This document shows, piece after piece, positions 25,631-33,969 of a DNA stretch of 64,000 bases (position 1 is the stretch's first letter; each line of letters starts with the position of its first letter). The notes beneath the pieces were generated by a model. It searched no databases, was not told the DNA's origin, and was given only the letters and a program-made list of their open reading frames with translations. The stretch comes from DASQGA01 sp963722715 (lineage in GTDB: Bacteria; Actinomycetota; Thermoleophilia; Gaiellales; Gaiellaceae). The position numbers and the translations under genes are program-made. Location: the NCBI GenBank assembly GCA_963722715.1, contig CAVROA010000004.1:124001-188000 (forward strand), given 5' to 3'.

Positions 25631-26563
25631 ATGCGGATCCTCATCTCTGATCAGAATTTCGGCGACGGCGCCCGCGTGGAGCGCGAGCTGGCCAAGCAGG
25701 GCGGCTGGGAGCTGGTCGTGGCCGACTGCCGCACAGAAGAGGACGTTGCCGAAGCGCTAGAACGCCACCGGCCCGACGCCCTGCTGGTGCAGTTCGCGCC
25801 GGTCGGCGCGCGCGCTCTCTCCGACGCAAACGGCCTCGCTGCAATCGTCCGCTACGGAGTCGGAGTCGACAACATCGCGGTGGACGTCGCCGAAGCTCGC
25901 GGCATCGCGGTCGGTCGCGTTCCGGACTATTGCGTCGAGGAGGTGGCCGAGCACACGATCGCGCTGCTCCTCGCCGTCGAGCGGCGGATCGTCGAGCTGG
26001 CGGTCCAGACACGGGCGGGACGATGGGAGTGGCACGCCGCAAGGCCGACACGGCGGGTGGCCGACCTCCGGCTCGGCCTCGTCGGATTCGGTCAAATCGC
26101 CAGGGCGGTAGGCATGCGAGGGGCTGCCTTCGGCATGCGCCTCGCCGCGCACGACCCTGGCGTCGAGCCACACGAAATGCGGGAGCAGGGGGTCGAGCCC
26201 TTGGCCTTCGAGGACCTTCTACGACGCTCGGACGTGCTCTCCCTCCATGTGCCCCTGACCGAGGAAACGCGTGGCCTCATCGGGCGGTCGGAGCTCGAGC
26301 TGCTTCCCGAGGGGGCGATCGTCCTGAACACGGCCCGTGGCGGACTGGTCGACGAGGTCGCGCTGGCGGAGGCTCTCGTTTCCGGTCGACTCCGTGGTGC
26401 CGGCATCGACGTGCTCGCGGAGGAGCCTCCGAACGCGGCGCATCCCCTTCGCACTGCGCCCGGCGCGGTCCTGACGCCGCACGTTGCCTGGTACTCGGAG
26501 AAGGCTGTGGTCGAGCTTCGCCGCAAGGCTGTCGAGACGGCGATCGCGCTGGCGAGCCGGTGA
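25631..26563 (+). CDS. D-isomer 2-hydroxyacid dehydrogenase (CtBP/SerA-like)
   Basis: A 310-residue NAD-dependent dehydrogenase. It has VEEVAEHTIALLLAVERRI before the Rossmann domain, the cofactor loop GLVGFGQIAR, and catalytic Arg (NTARGG), Glu (LAEEPP) and His (TPHVAWYS). Relatives act on phosphoglycerate or on sugar-derived hydroxyacids. In this setting a sugar acid is likely. It heads the plus-strand catabolic operon and overlaps the GntR gene by GTGA. Confidence 0.88.
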   Translation: MRILISDQNFGDGARVERELAKQGGWELVVADCRTEEDVAEALERHRPDALLVQFAPVGARALSDANGLAAIVRYGVGVDNIAVDVAEARGIAVGRVPDYCVEEVAEHTIALLLAVERRIVELAVQTRAGRWEWHAARPTRRVADLRLGLVGFGQIARAVGMRGAAFGMRLAAHDPGVEPHEMREQGVEPLAFEDLLRRSDVLSLHVPLTEETRGLIGRSELELLPEGAIVLNTARGGLVDEVALAEALVSGRLRGAGIDVLAEEPPNAAHPLRTAPGAVLTPHVAWYSEKAVVELRRKAVETAIALASR

Positions 26564-27267
26564 GCACACAGGCGATCAAGCGGAGCGCCGCGGCCGAGCA
26601 GGCGGTCCGTCGCATCCAGGACCTCGTCCAGGGCGGCGAGCTCGCGCCGGGCGAGCGCCTTCCTCCAGAGCGTGAGCTTGCCCGTCAGCTCGGCGTCTCG
26701 CGCTCCACGCTCCGCGAGGCAATCCGGGCTCTCGTCGTCATGAACATCCTCGTCTCGCGGCACGGGGACGGCACGTACGTCTCTTCCCTCGAGCCCGAGC
26801 TTCTCGCCGAGCCATTCCAGTTCATCATCTCGATCTCGGACGAGGCGCTCCTGCACCTCTTCGAGGTCAGGATGGTGCTCGAGACGGAGTGCGCACGGCT
26901 CGCCGCCTCGCGCATCGTCGACGGCGAGATCGAAGAGCTCGACCGCATCCTCCAGGACAGCGAGGCTGCGCGAGACGATCCCGAGGAGCTGCTGGATCGC
27001 GACGTCGAGCTCCACGCCGCGATCGTACGAGCGACCCGGAACCCGCTTCTGATCAGGATCATGAGCGGCGTCGGGGCGCTTGCTCTCGCCGGCCGGGCGA
27101 AGACGGTGGGCCTCCCCGGAGTCGCGGCCACCAGCCTCGCCGACCACGCGAGGATCGTGGCGGCTCTCCGGAGCGGGTCGGCCGAGGCCGCCGGAGCCGC
27201 CATGGCCGCGCACCTCGAGCACGTCGAGGCAGCATTCGCGAGCCGCGCAAATGAGGATGCAGCGTGA
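26560..27267 (+). CDS. FadR-family GntR transcriptional regulator
   Basis: A 235-residue regulator from GTG 26560. The winged helix has LPPERELARQLGVSRSTLRE and a wing with HGDGTYVS. The effector domain is the all-helical FCD type: its metal-site residues appear in RDVELHAAIVRA, SLADHARIV and AAHLEHV. FCD regulators bind small organic acids and release their operators. It sits inside the operon it probably controls, 1 kb from matching GT-N3-AC sites. Confidence 0.9.
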   Translation: MSTQAIKRSAAAEQAVRRIQDLVQGGELAPGERLPPERELARQLGVSRSTLREAIRALVVMNILVSRHGDGTYVSSLEPELLAEPFQFIISISDEALLHLFEVRMVLETECARLAASRIVDGEIEELDRILQDSEAARDDPEELLDRDVELHAAIVRATRNPLLIRIMSGVGALALAGRAKTVGLPGVAATSLADHARIVAALRSGSAEAAGAAMAAHLEHVEAAFASRANEDAA

Positions 27268-28007
27268 GCGGCCGCCTCGAGGACAAGCGTTGCCTCGTCA
27301 CGGGTGGTGGCAGCGGGATCGGCAGGGCGGTCGCCCGGCGCTTCGCCGCGGAGGGCGCGCTCGTGGTCGTCTCGGGCCGCCGCGCCGATGCTCTCGAGGA
27401 GACCGCCGCGGGTGTGCCCTCGATCAGCGTCTTTGCCGGCGATGCCTCCCAGACTGAAGACGCGCGCGGAATGGTCGAGGCAGTCGTCGATCGTCATGGC
27501 GGGCTCGACGTCCTCTTCCACGCAGCGGGCATTCTCCGGCGGAACGAGCGCCTCGAGGAGACGACAGAGGAGGAATGGCGCCACGACGTGGACGTGAACG
27601 TGACCGGCACGTTCCAGGTGTGCCGGTTTGCGATCCCGCATCTCAAGGACACGCGGGGCACGATCGTGCTCGTCGCGAGCCAGCTTGCGCACATCTCGGC
27701 ACCGGGCTACGCGACTTACACGGCGACGAAGCACGCCGCCCTCGGCCTCGTCCGGGCGCTGGCGCTCGATCTGGGGCCCGAGGGCGTGCGGGTGAACGCG
27801 CTCTCCCCGGGGGTCGTCGAAACGGATATGGCCTACATCGGTCGCGACTTCGCGGCGATGCGTGAAAGGGTCGCTCAGACGATTCCGCTGCGGAGGATCG
27901 GCGAGCCGGAAGACATGACCGGTCCAGCCGTCTTCCTGGCGAGCGACGAGTCCGCCTGGATGACCGGTCAGTCGCTCGTCGTCGACGGAGGGTTCACTAC
28001 TCAATGA
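27264..28007 (+). CDS. Short-chain dehydrogenase/reductase
   Basis: A 247-residue classical SDR coupled by GTGA to the GntR gene. Motifs: VTGGGSGIG, catalytic Ser in VASQLAHIS, YTATKHAALG (YxxxK) and LSPGVVETDM. An Arg after beta-2 (VSGRRADALE) suggests NADP(H). FHAAGIL replaces the usual NNAG, a mild departure. It probably oxidises or reduces a sugar-pathway hydroxyl. Its stop overlaps the next ATG. Confidence 0.87.
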   Translation: MSGRLEDKRCLVTGGGSGIGRAVARRFAAEGALVVVSGRRADALEETAAGVPSISVFAGDASQTEDARGMVEAVVDRHGGLDVLFHAAGILRRNERLEETTEEEWRHDVDVNVTGTFQVCRFAIPHLKDTRGTIVLVASQLAHISAPGYATYTATKHAALGLVRALALDLGPEGVRVNALSPGVVETDMAYIGRDFAAMRERVAQTIPLRRIGEPEDMTGPAVFLASDESAWMTGQSLVVDGGFTTQ

Positions 28008-28744
28008 CCTTCGACCCGCGCTCCATCTCCGAGAGCCCGTGGGGAGCCCCGCTCGTGCCGCGGCTCCCTCTCCGGATGCGAAACACGGAGATCCTGACCG
28101 TCGTCTATCGCACCGAGGCTGCCGCGGCCGACCGGATGGTCCCCGCCCCGCTCGAACTGCTCGGGGAGCTCGTGCTCGTCCACCTCTATCGCATGCACGA
28201 TGCCGATTGGTTCGGGCGCTACGGCGAGTCCGCGATCCAGATCCCGGTGCGGCACCCCGGCAGCGGCACGGAGGGGGCCTATTCGCCCCTTCTCTTCGTC
28301 GAGTCGGACGGTGCGGTGGCGGCCGGGCGCGAGATCTACGGACAGCCGAAGAAGAGTGGCACCATCGAGATCGCCTCCGACGGAGACCTCCTTGTGGGAC
28401 GCGTGCGGCGAAACGGGATCGACGTCCTCACCGCGACGACGCCCTATAAGCAGACACCGGGAACCGCAGACGATCTCGAGCGGCATGCGGGCTTTCGAAC
28501 CAACGTCAACCTGAAGGTCGTCCCGGCGACAGACGGCTCCGGGGCGGCCGTCCGTGAGTTGACCGCACGAACGCTTGCCGACGTCGTCGTCCACGAGGTG
28601 TGGCGCGGGCCCGGGACACTGGAGCTTCGCCCGAACGCGCAGGCGCCCGTGCACCTGCTGCCGGTCGTCGAGGTGGTGGAGGCCTTTCACTGGGTCGCCG
28701 ACTTCACGCTCGTCTACGGCGAGGTCCTGGAGGACTTGCGGTGA
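28004..28744 (+). CDS. Acetoacetate-decarboxylase-superfamily enzyme
   Basis: A 246-residue protein of the ADC fold. The Schiff-base lysine lies in GREIYGQPKKSGTIEI (Lys116 or Lys117), matching EG-x-P-K-K of acetoacetate decarboxylase, and DWFGRYGES resembles the acidic region near the active site. Classical ADC makes acetone. Other family members act as aldolase-dehydratases or lactonase-like enzymes. Embedded between SDRs in a sugar regulon, it more likely works on a beta-keto or 2-oxo sugar acid. That role is inference. Confidence 0.85.
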   Translation: MTFDPRSISESPWGAPLVPRLPLRMRNTEILTVVYRTEAAAADRMVPAPLELLGELVLVHLYRMHDADWFGRYGESAIQIPVRHPGSGTEGAYSPLLFVESDGAVAAGREIYGQPKKSGTIEIASDGDLLVGRVRRNGIDVLTATTPYKQTPGTADDLERHAGFRTNVNLKVVPATDGSGAAVRELTARTLADVVVHEVWRGPGTLELRPNAQAPVHLLPVVEVVEAFHWVADFTLVYGEVLEDLR

Positions 28745-29466
28745 GCCTTCTGGCCGGCCGCCACGCGCTTGTCACCGGGGCCGCGAATGGGATCGGGCGG
28801 GCCGTCGTGGAGCGGTTTCGCGCCGAGGGCGCGGTCGTCTCCGGCGTCGACCGTGAGGAGGGCGTGGAGTTCCAGTTCGACCTGACGGATACCGCTGGTC
28901 TCGCTGGGCTCGTCGACGGGGTCGAGGCGCAGAACGGGCCGGTTGAGGTGCTCGTCTCGGTCGCGGGCGTCTTCGAGCCGGCGCGCGCAGTCGAGATGAC
29001 GCTCGACTCCTACCGCCGCGTTCTCGCAGTCAACCTCGACGCGCCGATCATGCTCGCACAGCGTTGTGGCCGCGGCATGGCGGAGCGTGGATACGGCCGC
29101 ATCCTCTCGGTCACCTCCATCCATGGTGAGTTCGGGGAAGAGCTCTCGCTTTCGTACGACGCCTCGAAGGCGGGGCTGAACGGTGCGACGCGCACGCTTG
29201 CGATCGAGCTCGGCCCTCAGGGCGTCCTCGTGAACGCGCTCGCCCCCGGCTTCGTGCGCACTCGGATGTCCGTGGTCGAGGGGCAGGACGAGTTGGAATC
29301 GGAGTGGTTCAAGACGGTGTACCTGGAGAACAGGAAGCTGCCGCTCCGAAGGCCCGCCGAGCCGCCCGAGATCGCCGCACACGCCGCCTGGCTCTGCTCG
29401 GACGAGAACACGTACCTGACCGGGCAGGTGGTGAGGGTGGACGGCGGCGTCACGGTCACCTTCTGA
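28741..29466 (+). CDS. Short-chain dehydrogenase/reductase
   Basis: A 241-residue SDR from GTG 28741. Motifs: VTGAANGIG, SVAGVFEPA in place of NNAG, a catalytic Ser in SVTSIHGEFG, YDASKAGLNG and LAPGFVRTRM. An Asp after beta-2 (GVDREEG) indicates NAD(H), unlike its neighbour. Coupled on both sides (GTGA upstream, TGATG downstream). Confidence 0.87.
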   Translation: MSLLAGRHALVTGAANGIGRAVVERFRAEGAVVSGVDREEGVEFQFDLTDTAGLAGLVDGVEAQNGPVEVLVSVAGVFEPARAVEMTLDSYRRVLAVNLDAPIMLAQRCGRGMAERGYGRILSVTSIHGEFGEELSLSYDASKAGLNGATRTLAIELGPQGVLVNALAPGFVRTRMSVVEGQDELESEWFKTVYLENRKLPLRRPAEPPEIAAHAAWLCSDENTYLTGQVVRVDGGVTVTF

Positions 29467-29915
29467 TGCCGTCGCTCCTCCACACCGGCCTCACGGTTCG
29501 CGACCTCGACCGCTCGCTCGCGTTCTACCGGGACCTGCTCGGCATGGAAGTGGTCATCGAGCAGGAGAAGGAAGGGGGGTACCTCGCGCGGATCGTGGGA
29601 TACGACGACGCACACGTCCGCATGGTGCATCTCGCCTTTCCCGGCGATCCTGCGCGCCTCGAGCTCTTCCAGTACCTCCGGCCCGAGCCCCGGGGCGCAC
29701 CGGGCGAGCCGCGGGACGTCGGGATCACCCACGTTTGTCTGCTCGTGCCGGACGTCGACGCACTGCACGCCCGGCTGCGCGAGGCCGGAATCGAGTTCTA
29801 CTCGGAGCCGGTGGCGGTGGACACGGGCGCGAACGCGGGCGGGATCGGCGTCTACCTGCGCGATCCGGACGGCATCACGCTCGAGCTCTTCCAGCGACCC
29901 GCGGAGCCGAAATGA
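29466..29915 (+). CDS. VOC-superfamily (glyoxalase/epimerase-like) protein
   Basis: A 149-residue protein with two beta-alpha-beta-beta-beta modules. It starts LHTGLTVRDLDRSLAFYRDLLG; candidate metal ligands are His6 at the start, a residue near ELFQY, His in ITHVCLLVPD and Glu in GITLELFQ. This four-ligand pattern fits glyoxalase I, methylmalonyl-CoA epimerase or related isomerases. Here it may epimerise or isomerise a sugar-derived keto acid. Confidence 0.8.
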   Translation: MPSLLHTGLTVRDLDRSLAFYRDLLGMEVVIEQEKEGGYLARIVGYDDAHVRMVHLAFPGDPARLELFQYLRPEPRGAPGEPRDVGITHVCLLVPDVDALHARLREAGIEFYSEPVAVDTGANAGGIGVYLRDPDGITLELFQRPAEPK

Positions 29916-30679
29916 AGCTCGACGGCAAGGTGTGCGTGGTCACGGGCGCCGCGCAGGGCATCGGTCGTGCGATCGTCGACGAGTTCGTCCGTCAGGGGGC
30001 CCGCCCGGCCATCCTCGAGCTGAACCTCGAGGCTGCGGAAGCCTACGCCGAGGAGCTTCGCGGCACCGGCGCCGATGCCCGCGCCTATCCCTGCGACGTC
30101 TCGGAGAAGTCGTCCGTCGAGGAAGCCGCACGCGCGGTCGCGGCCGACCTTGGTCCCTGCGACGTGCTCGTGAACAACGCGGGGATCGCTCTCATGGGCC
30201 CGTCTCTGGACTTCCCCGAGGACCAGTGGCGCCGCTCGCTCGACGTCATGACGACCGGTGTCTTCTTCTGCTGCCAGGTCTTCGGCGCGCAGATGGTCGG
30301 GTCTGGCGGCGGCTCGATCGTGAACATCGCCTCCATGAACGCCACGGTTGCGTTCCCCATGCGCCTCGCCTACAACGCAGCGAAAGCGGCAGTCGTCCAG
30401 ATGACCGAGGTGCTCGCGATCGAGTGGGCAGAGCATGGAATTCGAGTGAACGCGATCGGGCCCGGCGTGACCCGGACGGCGCTCGTCGACAAGGCGATCA
30501 AGGACGGCTTCATCGACGAGCGCGCCTACGTGGAGCGGACGCCCATGAAGAGGCTCGGCAAGCCCGAGGAAATCGCCAAGGCCGCCCTTTTTCTGGCGTC
30601 CGAGGAGGACTCGAGCTTCGTCACCGGACACTTCCTGGTCGTCGACGGCGGCTGGACCGCGTTCGGCTACGTGACTTAG
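29912..30679 (+). CDS. Short-chain dehydrogenase/reductase
   Basis: A 255-residue classical SDR from ATG 29912. It has VTGAAQGIG, NNAGIALMG, NIASMNATV with the catalytic Ser, YNAAKAAVVQ and IGPGVTRTAL. Glu after beta-2 (LELNLE) indicates NAD(H). It is the last gene of the plus arm; its TAG overlaps the TAA of the convergent M24 gene (TTAG). No terminator hairpin is evident at the junction. Confidence 0.88.
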   Translation: MKLDGKVCVVTGAAQGIGRAIVDEFVRQGARPAILELNLEAAEAYAEELRGTGADARAYPCDVSEKSSVEEAARAVAADLGPCDVLVNNAGIALMGPSLDFPEDQWRRSLDVMTTGVFFCCQVFGAQMVGSGGGSIVNIASMNATVAFPMRLAYNAAKAAVVQMTEVLAIEWAEHGIRVNAIGPGVTRTALVDKAIKDGFIDERAYVERTPMKRLGKPEEIAKAALFLASEEDSSFVTGHFLVVDGGWTAFGYVT

Positions 30680-31755
30680 AGACTCAGGTCGTGGCCGGAA
30701 AGGATCTCCGGCTCTCCGTCAGTCACCAGGAGGACCTGCTCGACGCGGAGCCCCCACCGATCGCCGTAGGAGCCCGGCTCGAGGGCCACGACCATTCCCT
30801 CTTCGAGCACGCGGGCGGTGTCGGGGATCACCCGGGGCTCCTCGTGGAACGACGTACCGATGCCGTGACCCGTGTGGTGTGGGTACGTGCCACCGCCTTT
30901 CGCAATCACTTCTCGCGCAGCCGCATCGACGTTGGCGGCGGAGGTGCCGGGCCTACACATCGCCACGGCCTGCTCGAGCGCGGCCCGAGCGACATCGTGC
31001 GCTCGTCGCATCTCGGGAAGCGCTTCGCCCACTGAGACTGTGGCGCACGAGTCGGACCAGTAGGCGCCGAACCGCGGCACCAGGTCGACGAGCACGAGGT
31101 CGCCGTCGTGCAGCACGCGGTCGCTCGGTGGTCCGCCCACCTCCGCTGTCCGCTCGCCCGAAACGAGGTCGGCGAGGAGCGGCACCCGGCCTCCCGCGGC
31201 GCGTTCCATTGCCGCGCGGGCCTCCGACCACACGTCGAGCTCCGTGCGCCCTGCGGCGGCCGCTTCGCGGGCTGCCTTCTGGCCGGCATCGGCGATGCCC
31301 GTGGACGCGCGGATCGCCTCGATTTCGTCGGCGTCCTTGACCGCCCTGGCGGCCGGAAGTTCGGTGCTCACATCCACGATCGCGACGCCGTCACCGAGGA
31401 GCGCGGCCACGAGCGCGCCAGGCAAGGACGCTGCGTCTGCGGCGACTTCACGGGCACCTGTGAGTGCCTCAAGAGCCAGCCGCGCCGCCAGCGCGGACCG
31501 ATCCACGTCTTCGACTGCGAACCCGGGAAATGTGCGCGTCTCGACTCCCTCGCCCACGCCGCCGGCCTCGTCCTCGCTCACGACCGCGAGCAGGGAGCCG
31601 TCCGAATCGAGGATCACGAGCGGTGCCACCGTGAAAGGGCTCGGGCCATACTCGATGTCCGTCGCGAGCCCGGTCAGCCACGTCACCGTCGCGAGGTCGC
31701 CGCTGAGCAGCGGCCTGCCGCCTGCTAGCTCCCGGGCTCGCTCGCGCCTCGTCAA
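30676..31755 (-). CDS. M24-family metallopeptidase (Xaa-Pro aminopeptidase/creatinase fold)
   Basis: A 359-residue protein. I start it at TTG 31755, which overlaps the amidotransferase stop as TTGA; upstream in-frame residues are the shadow of that gene. The pita-bread domain has the five metal ligands: Asp in VDLVPRFGAYW, Asp in SDSCAT, His in HHTGHGIGTSFHE, Glu in ALEPGSYGD and Glu in LRVEQVLLV. It cleaves X-Pro or related amide bonds. As the third gene after a GS-like ligase and a PuuD-like hydrolase, it may act on gamma-glutamyl or N-acyl amine conjugates. Confidence 0.85.
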   Translation of the reverse strand: MTRRERARELAGGRPLLSGDLATVTWLTGLATDIEYGPSPFTVAPLVILDSDGSLLAVVSEDEAGGVGEGVETRTFPGFAVEDVDRSALAARLALEALTGAREVAADAASLPGALVAALLGDGVAIVDVSTELPAARAVKDADEIEAIRASTGIADAGQKAAREAAAAGRTELDVWSEARAAMERAAGGRVPLLADLVSGERTAEVGGPPSDRVLHDGDLVLVDLVPRFGAYWSDSCATVSVGEALPEMRRAHDVARAALEQAVAMCRPGTSAANVDAAAREVIAKGGGTYPHHTGHGIGTSFHEEPRVIPDTARVLEEGMVVALEPGSYGDRWGLRVEQVLLVTDGEPEILSGHDLSL

Positions 31756-32471
31756 CGGGTGCGCTTGTGCTCCCTGTACTCGCCCGCTTCCTTGACGAGT
31801 GCGTGGAACAGGGCGAAATCCTCGCCGGCTTCCGGATGCCACAGCACTCCGAGCGCGAATCGTCGTGACGGGTCTTCGAGGCCTTCGATCGTGCCGTCCT
31901 CGGCCCACGCCGTCTTGCGGAGACCCTCTCCGAGTTTCCCGAAGCCCTGGTGGTGGTGCGACTTGACCGGCGCGCGGTCGCCGAGGATCTCGCCCAGGCG
32001 GCTCTCGGGCTCGACGTCGACGTCGTGGTCGGAGAAGACGCCGGGCGTGTGCTTGTGCTTCTCGTCCCCGACGACGTCGGGGAGATGCTGCACGAGGTCT
32101 CCTCCGCGCGCGACGTTCAGGACCTGGGAGCCGCGGCAGACGGCGAGCACCGGCATGTCGCGCTCGAGCGCCGCGGAGAGGAGGGCCAGCTCGGCGCGGT
32201 CGCGATCCGGCGCGATCCCCTGCGTCTCGTCGTGCGCCTCCTGCCCGTAGAGCTCGGGATCAAGATCGGAGCCGCCCGAGAAGAGGAGTCCGTCGAGCGC
32301 GTCGAGCGTCTCGTCGATCCCGTCGTCCTCGGGAGGGATCAGGAGGGGCCGCCCGCCTGCGGCCTGGACCGCCTGCACGTACGCCGCCGGAACAAGTGCC
32401 GAGTCGAGCTCCCAGTGGCCGAACCGAGCCGGGGTCAGATACGTCGTGATCCCGATCACCGGCCGCCTCAT
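31752..32471 (-). CDS. Class I glutamine amidotransferase-like hydrolase (PuuD-like)
   Basis: A 239-residue protein from ATG 32471, eight bases after the preceding stop with AGGAGAT as ribosome site. The nucleophile elbow is AVCRGSQVLN (Cys), and the His-Glu pair is in VLWHPEAGED. LLFSGGSDLDPELYG marks the peptidase C26 group. PuuD hydrolyses gamma-glutamyl-GABA in putrescine breakdown. Together with the GS-like gene directly upstream, the same chemistry on a gamma-glutamylated amine is likely. Confidence 0.87.
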   Translation of the reverse strand: MRRPVIGITTYLTPARFGHWELDSALVPAAYVQAVQAAGGRPLLIPPEDDGIDETLDALDGLLFSGGSDLDPELYGQEAHDETQGIAPDRDRAELALLSAALERDMPVLAVCRGSQVLNVARGGDLVQHLPDVVGDEKHKHTPGVFSDHDVDVEPESRLGEILGDRAPVKSHHHQGFGKLGEGLRKTAWAEDGTIEGLEDPSRRFALGVLWHPEAGEDFALFHALVKEAGEYREHKRTR

Positions 32472-32478
32472 CGATCTC

Positions 32479-33814
32479 CTATCCCCGTTCGTAGAGTCGT
32501 TCACGCTCGTAGTTCGTCACGACCTGGTCGAAGAGCTGCTGCTCCGTGCGGGCGTAGTTCAGGTAGTGGTCGATGACGTCGTCACCAAAGGCGACGCGGG
32601 CCATGGTGCCGGCCTCGAGCGCTTCGATGGCCTCCAGCAGGGAGTGGGGAAACCGCTCGGCGTCCGACTCGTAGGCGTTCCCCTCCAGCGGGGGCGGCAG
32701 CTCGAGCTCGTGCTCGATCCCGTAGAGGCCGGCCGCGAGGAGTGCGGCGAAGGCCAGGTACGGGTTCGCGTCGCCGCCGGGGATCCGCGTCTCGGTTCGC
32801 ATCGCGGGGCCGTGCCCGACGATCCGGAAGCCGACGGTGCGGTTGTCGTGGCCCCAGGCGAGCGTGGTCGGCGCCCAGCTTCCGGCTGCGAACCGCTTGT
32901 AGGAGTTGATCGTCGGAGCCACGAACATGGCGAGCTCCTTGAGGCAGGCGATCTGCCCGGCGAGGTAGTGCTTGAAGGTGTCCGACTCCCCTTCGAAGGC
33001 GCTCTCGTCGCCGCGCCAGAGGCTCGAGTGGATGTGGCAGGAGTTCCCGATCCAGGTGTGGTCCGGCTTTGCCATGAAGGTGACCGAGCAGCCGTTCTCG
33101 AAGGCAATCTCCTTGGCGCCGTTCTTGTAGATCGTGTGGTTGTCGGCCATCGTCAGCGCCTCTGCGTAGCGAAAGTTGATCTCGTGCTGCCCCGGCCAGG
33201 CCTCGCCCTTCGAGGTCTCCACGCGCATGCCGGCGCCCTGCATCGCGTTCCGGACCTGGCGGATGAAGGGCTCGTCGTAGGTGGACGCGAGGATGTGGTA
33301 GTCGAGGATGTACGGGACTGATGGAGTCAGGTCGAGGTAGTGCTTGGCGTGCGCCTCCGCGTACGTCTCCTGCAGGAGATAGAACTCGAGCTCGGAGCCG
33401 AACATCGGCGTGAAGCCGAGCATCGCCGCGCGGTCGACCTGGCGCTTGAGGACTTGGCGCGGCGACGGGGCAACCGGCGTCCCGTCGTGCCACACGACGT
33501 CGCAGAGGACGAGCGCTGTCGCTTCGAGCCAGGGCGTGCGGCGAAGCGTCGCCATGTCCGGAACGAGCCCGAAGTCGCCGTAGCCCCGCTCCCAGCTTGC
33601 GATCTGGTAGCCGGGCTTCGGATCCATCTCCATGTCGAGCGCGAGCAGGTAGTTGCATCCCTCGACGCCGTGCTCGGCCACGTTCTCCTCGATGAAGAAC
33701 TCCCCCATCAAGCCGCTTGCCCATCAGGCGGCCCTGCATGTCGGTGAACGCGACGATCACCGTGTCGATCGAACCGTCTTCGACGGCGCTCTTCAGCTCC
33801 TCCGGCGTCAGCAT
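32479..33814 (-). CDS. Glutamine-synthetase-family gamma-glutamyl ligase, PuuA-like (one frameshift)
   Basis: About 444 residues. The start MLTPEELKSAVEDGS and VAFTDMQGRLMGKRL lie in one frame, and the rest from GEFFIEENVAEHGVEG in another, so one base is in excess near 33705. The GS catalytic core is clear: FGSELEFYLL, GEAWPGQHEINFR, CHIHSSLW, GSWAPTTLAWGHDNRT and RTETRIPGGDANPYLA. The set of neighbours (PuuD-like hydrolase, amine/amino-acid permease) favours ligation of glutamate to an amine or polyamine over nitrogen assimilation. Confidence 0.85.
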
Positions 33815-33884
33815 CGGGCCTCTCTCGGGGGTCGGGGCCGTGAGTCTATGCCGTCCCCGCGAGGCGGCGGCGCGGCTCGCATCC

Positions 33885-33914
33885 TTGACACCGTCCGACG
33901 TGAGTGGCCTAAAT
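33885..33914 (+). promoter_or_regulatory. Promoter for the amino-acid/amine permease gene
   Basis: TTGACA (33885-33890), an 18-base spacer and CTAAAT (33909-33914), giving a leader of about 50 bases before ATG 33970. It lies in the 155-base gap to the divergent GS-like gene. No clear operator palindrome is seen. Confidence 0.5.
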
Positions 33915-33969
33915 ACCGCAGCGCGGCAGCAGCCGCGGTCAACGTTCTTCTGCGACGAGAGGACGGCGG

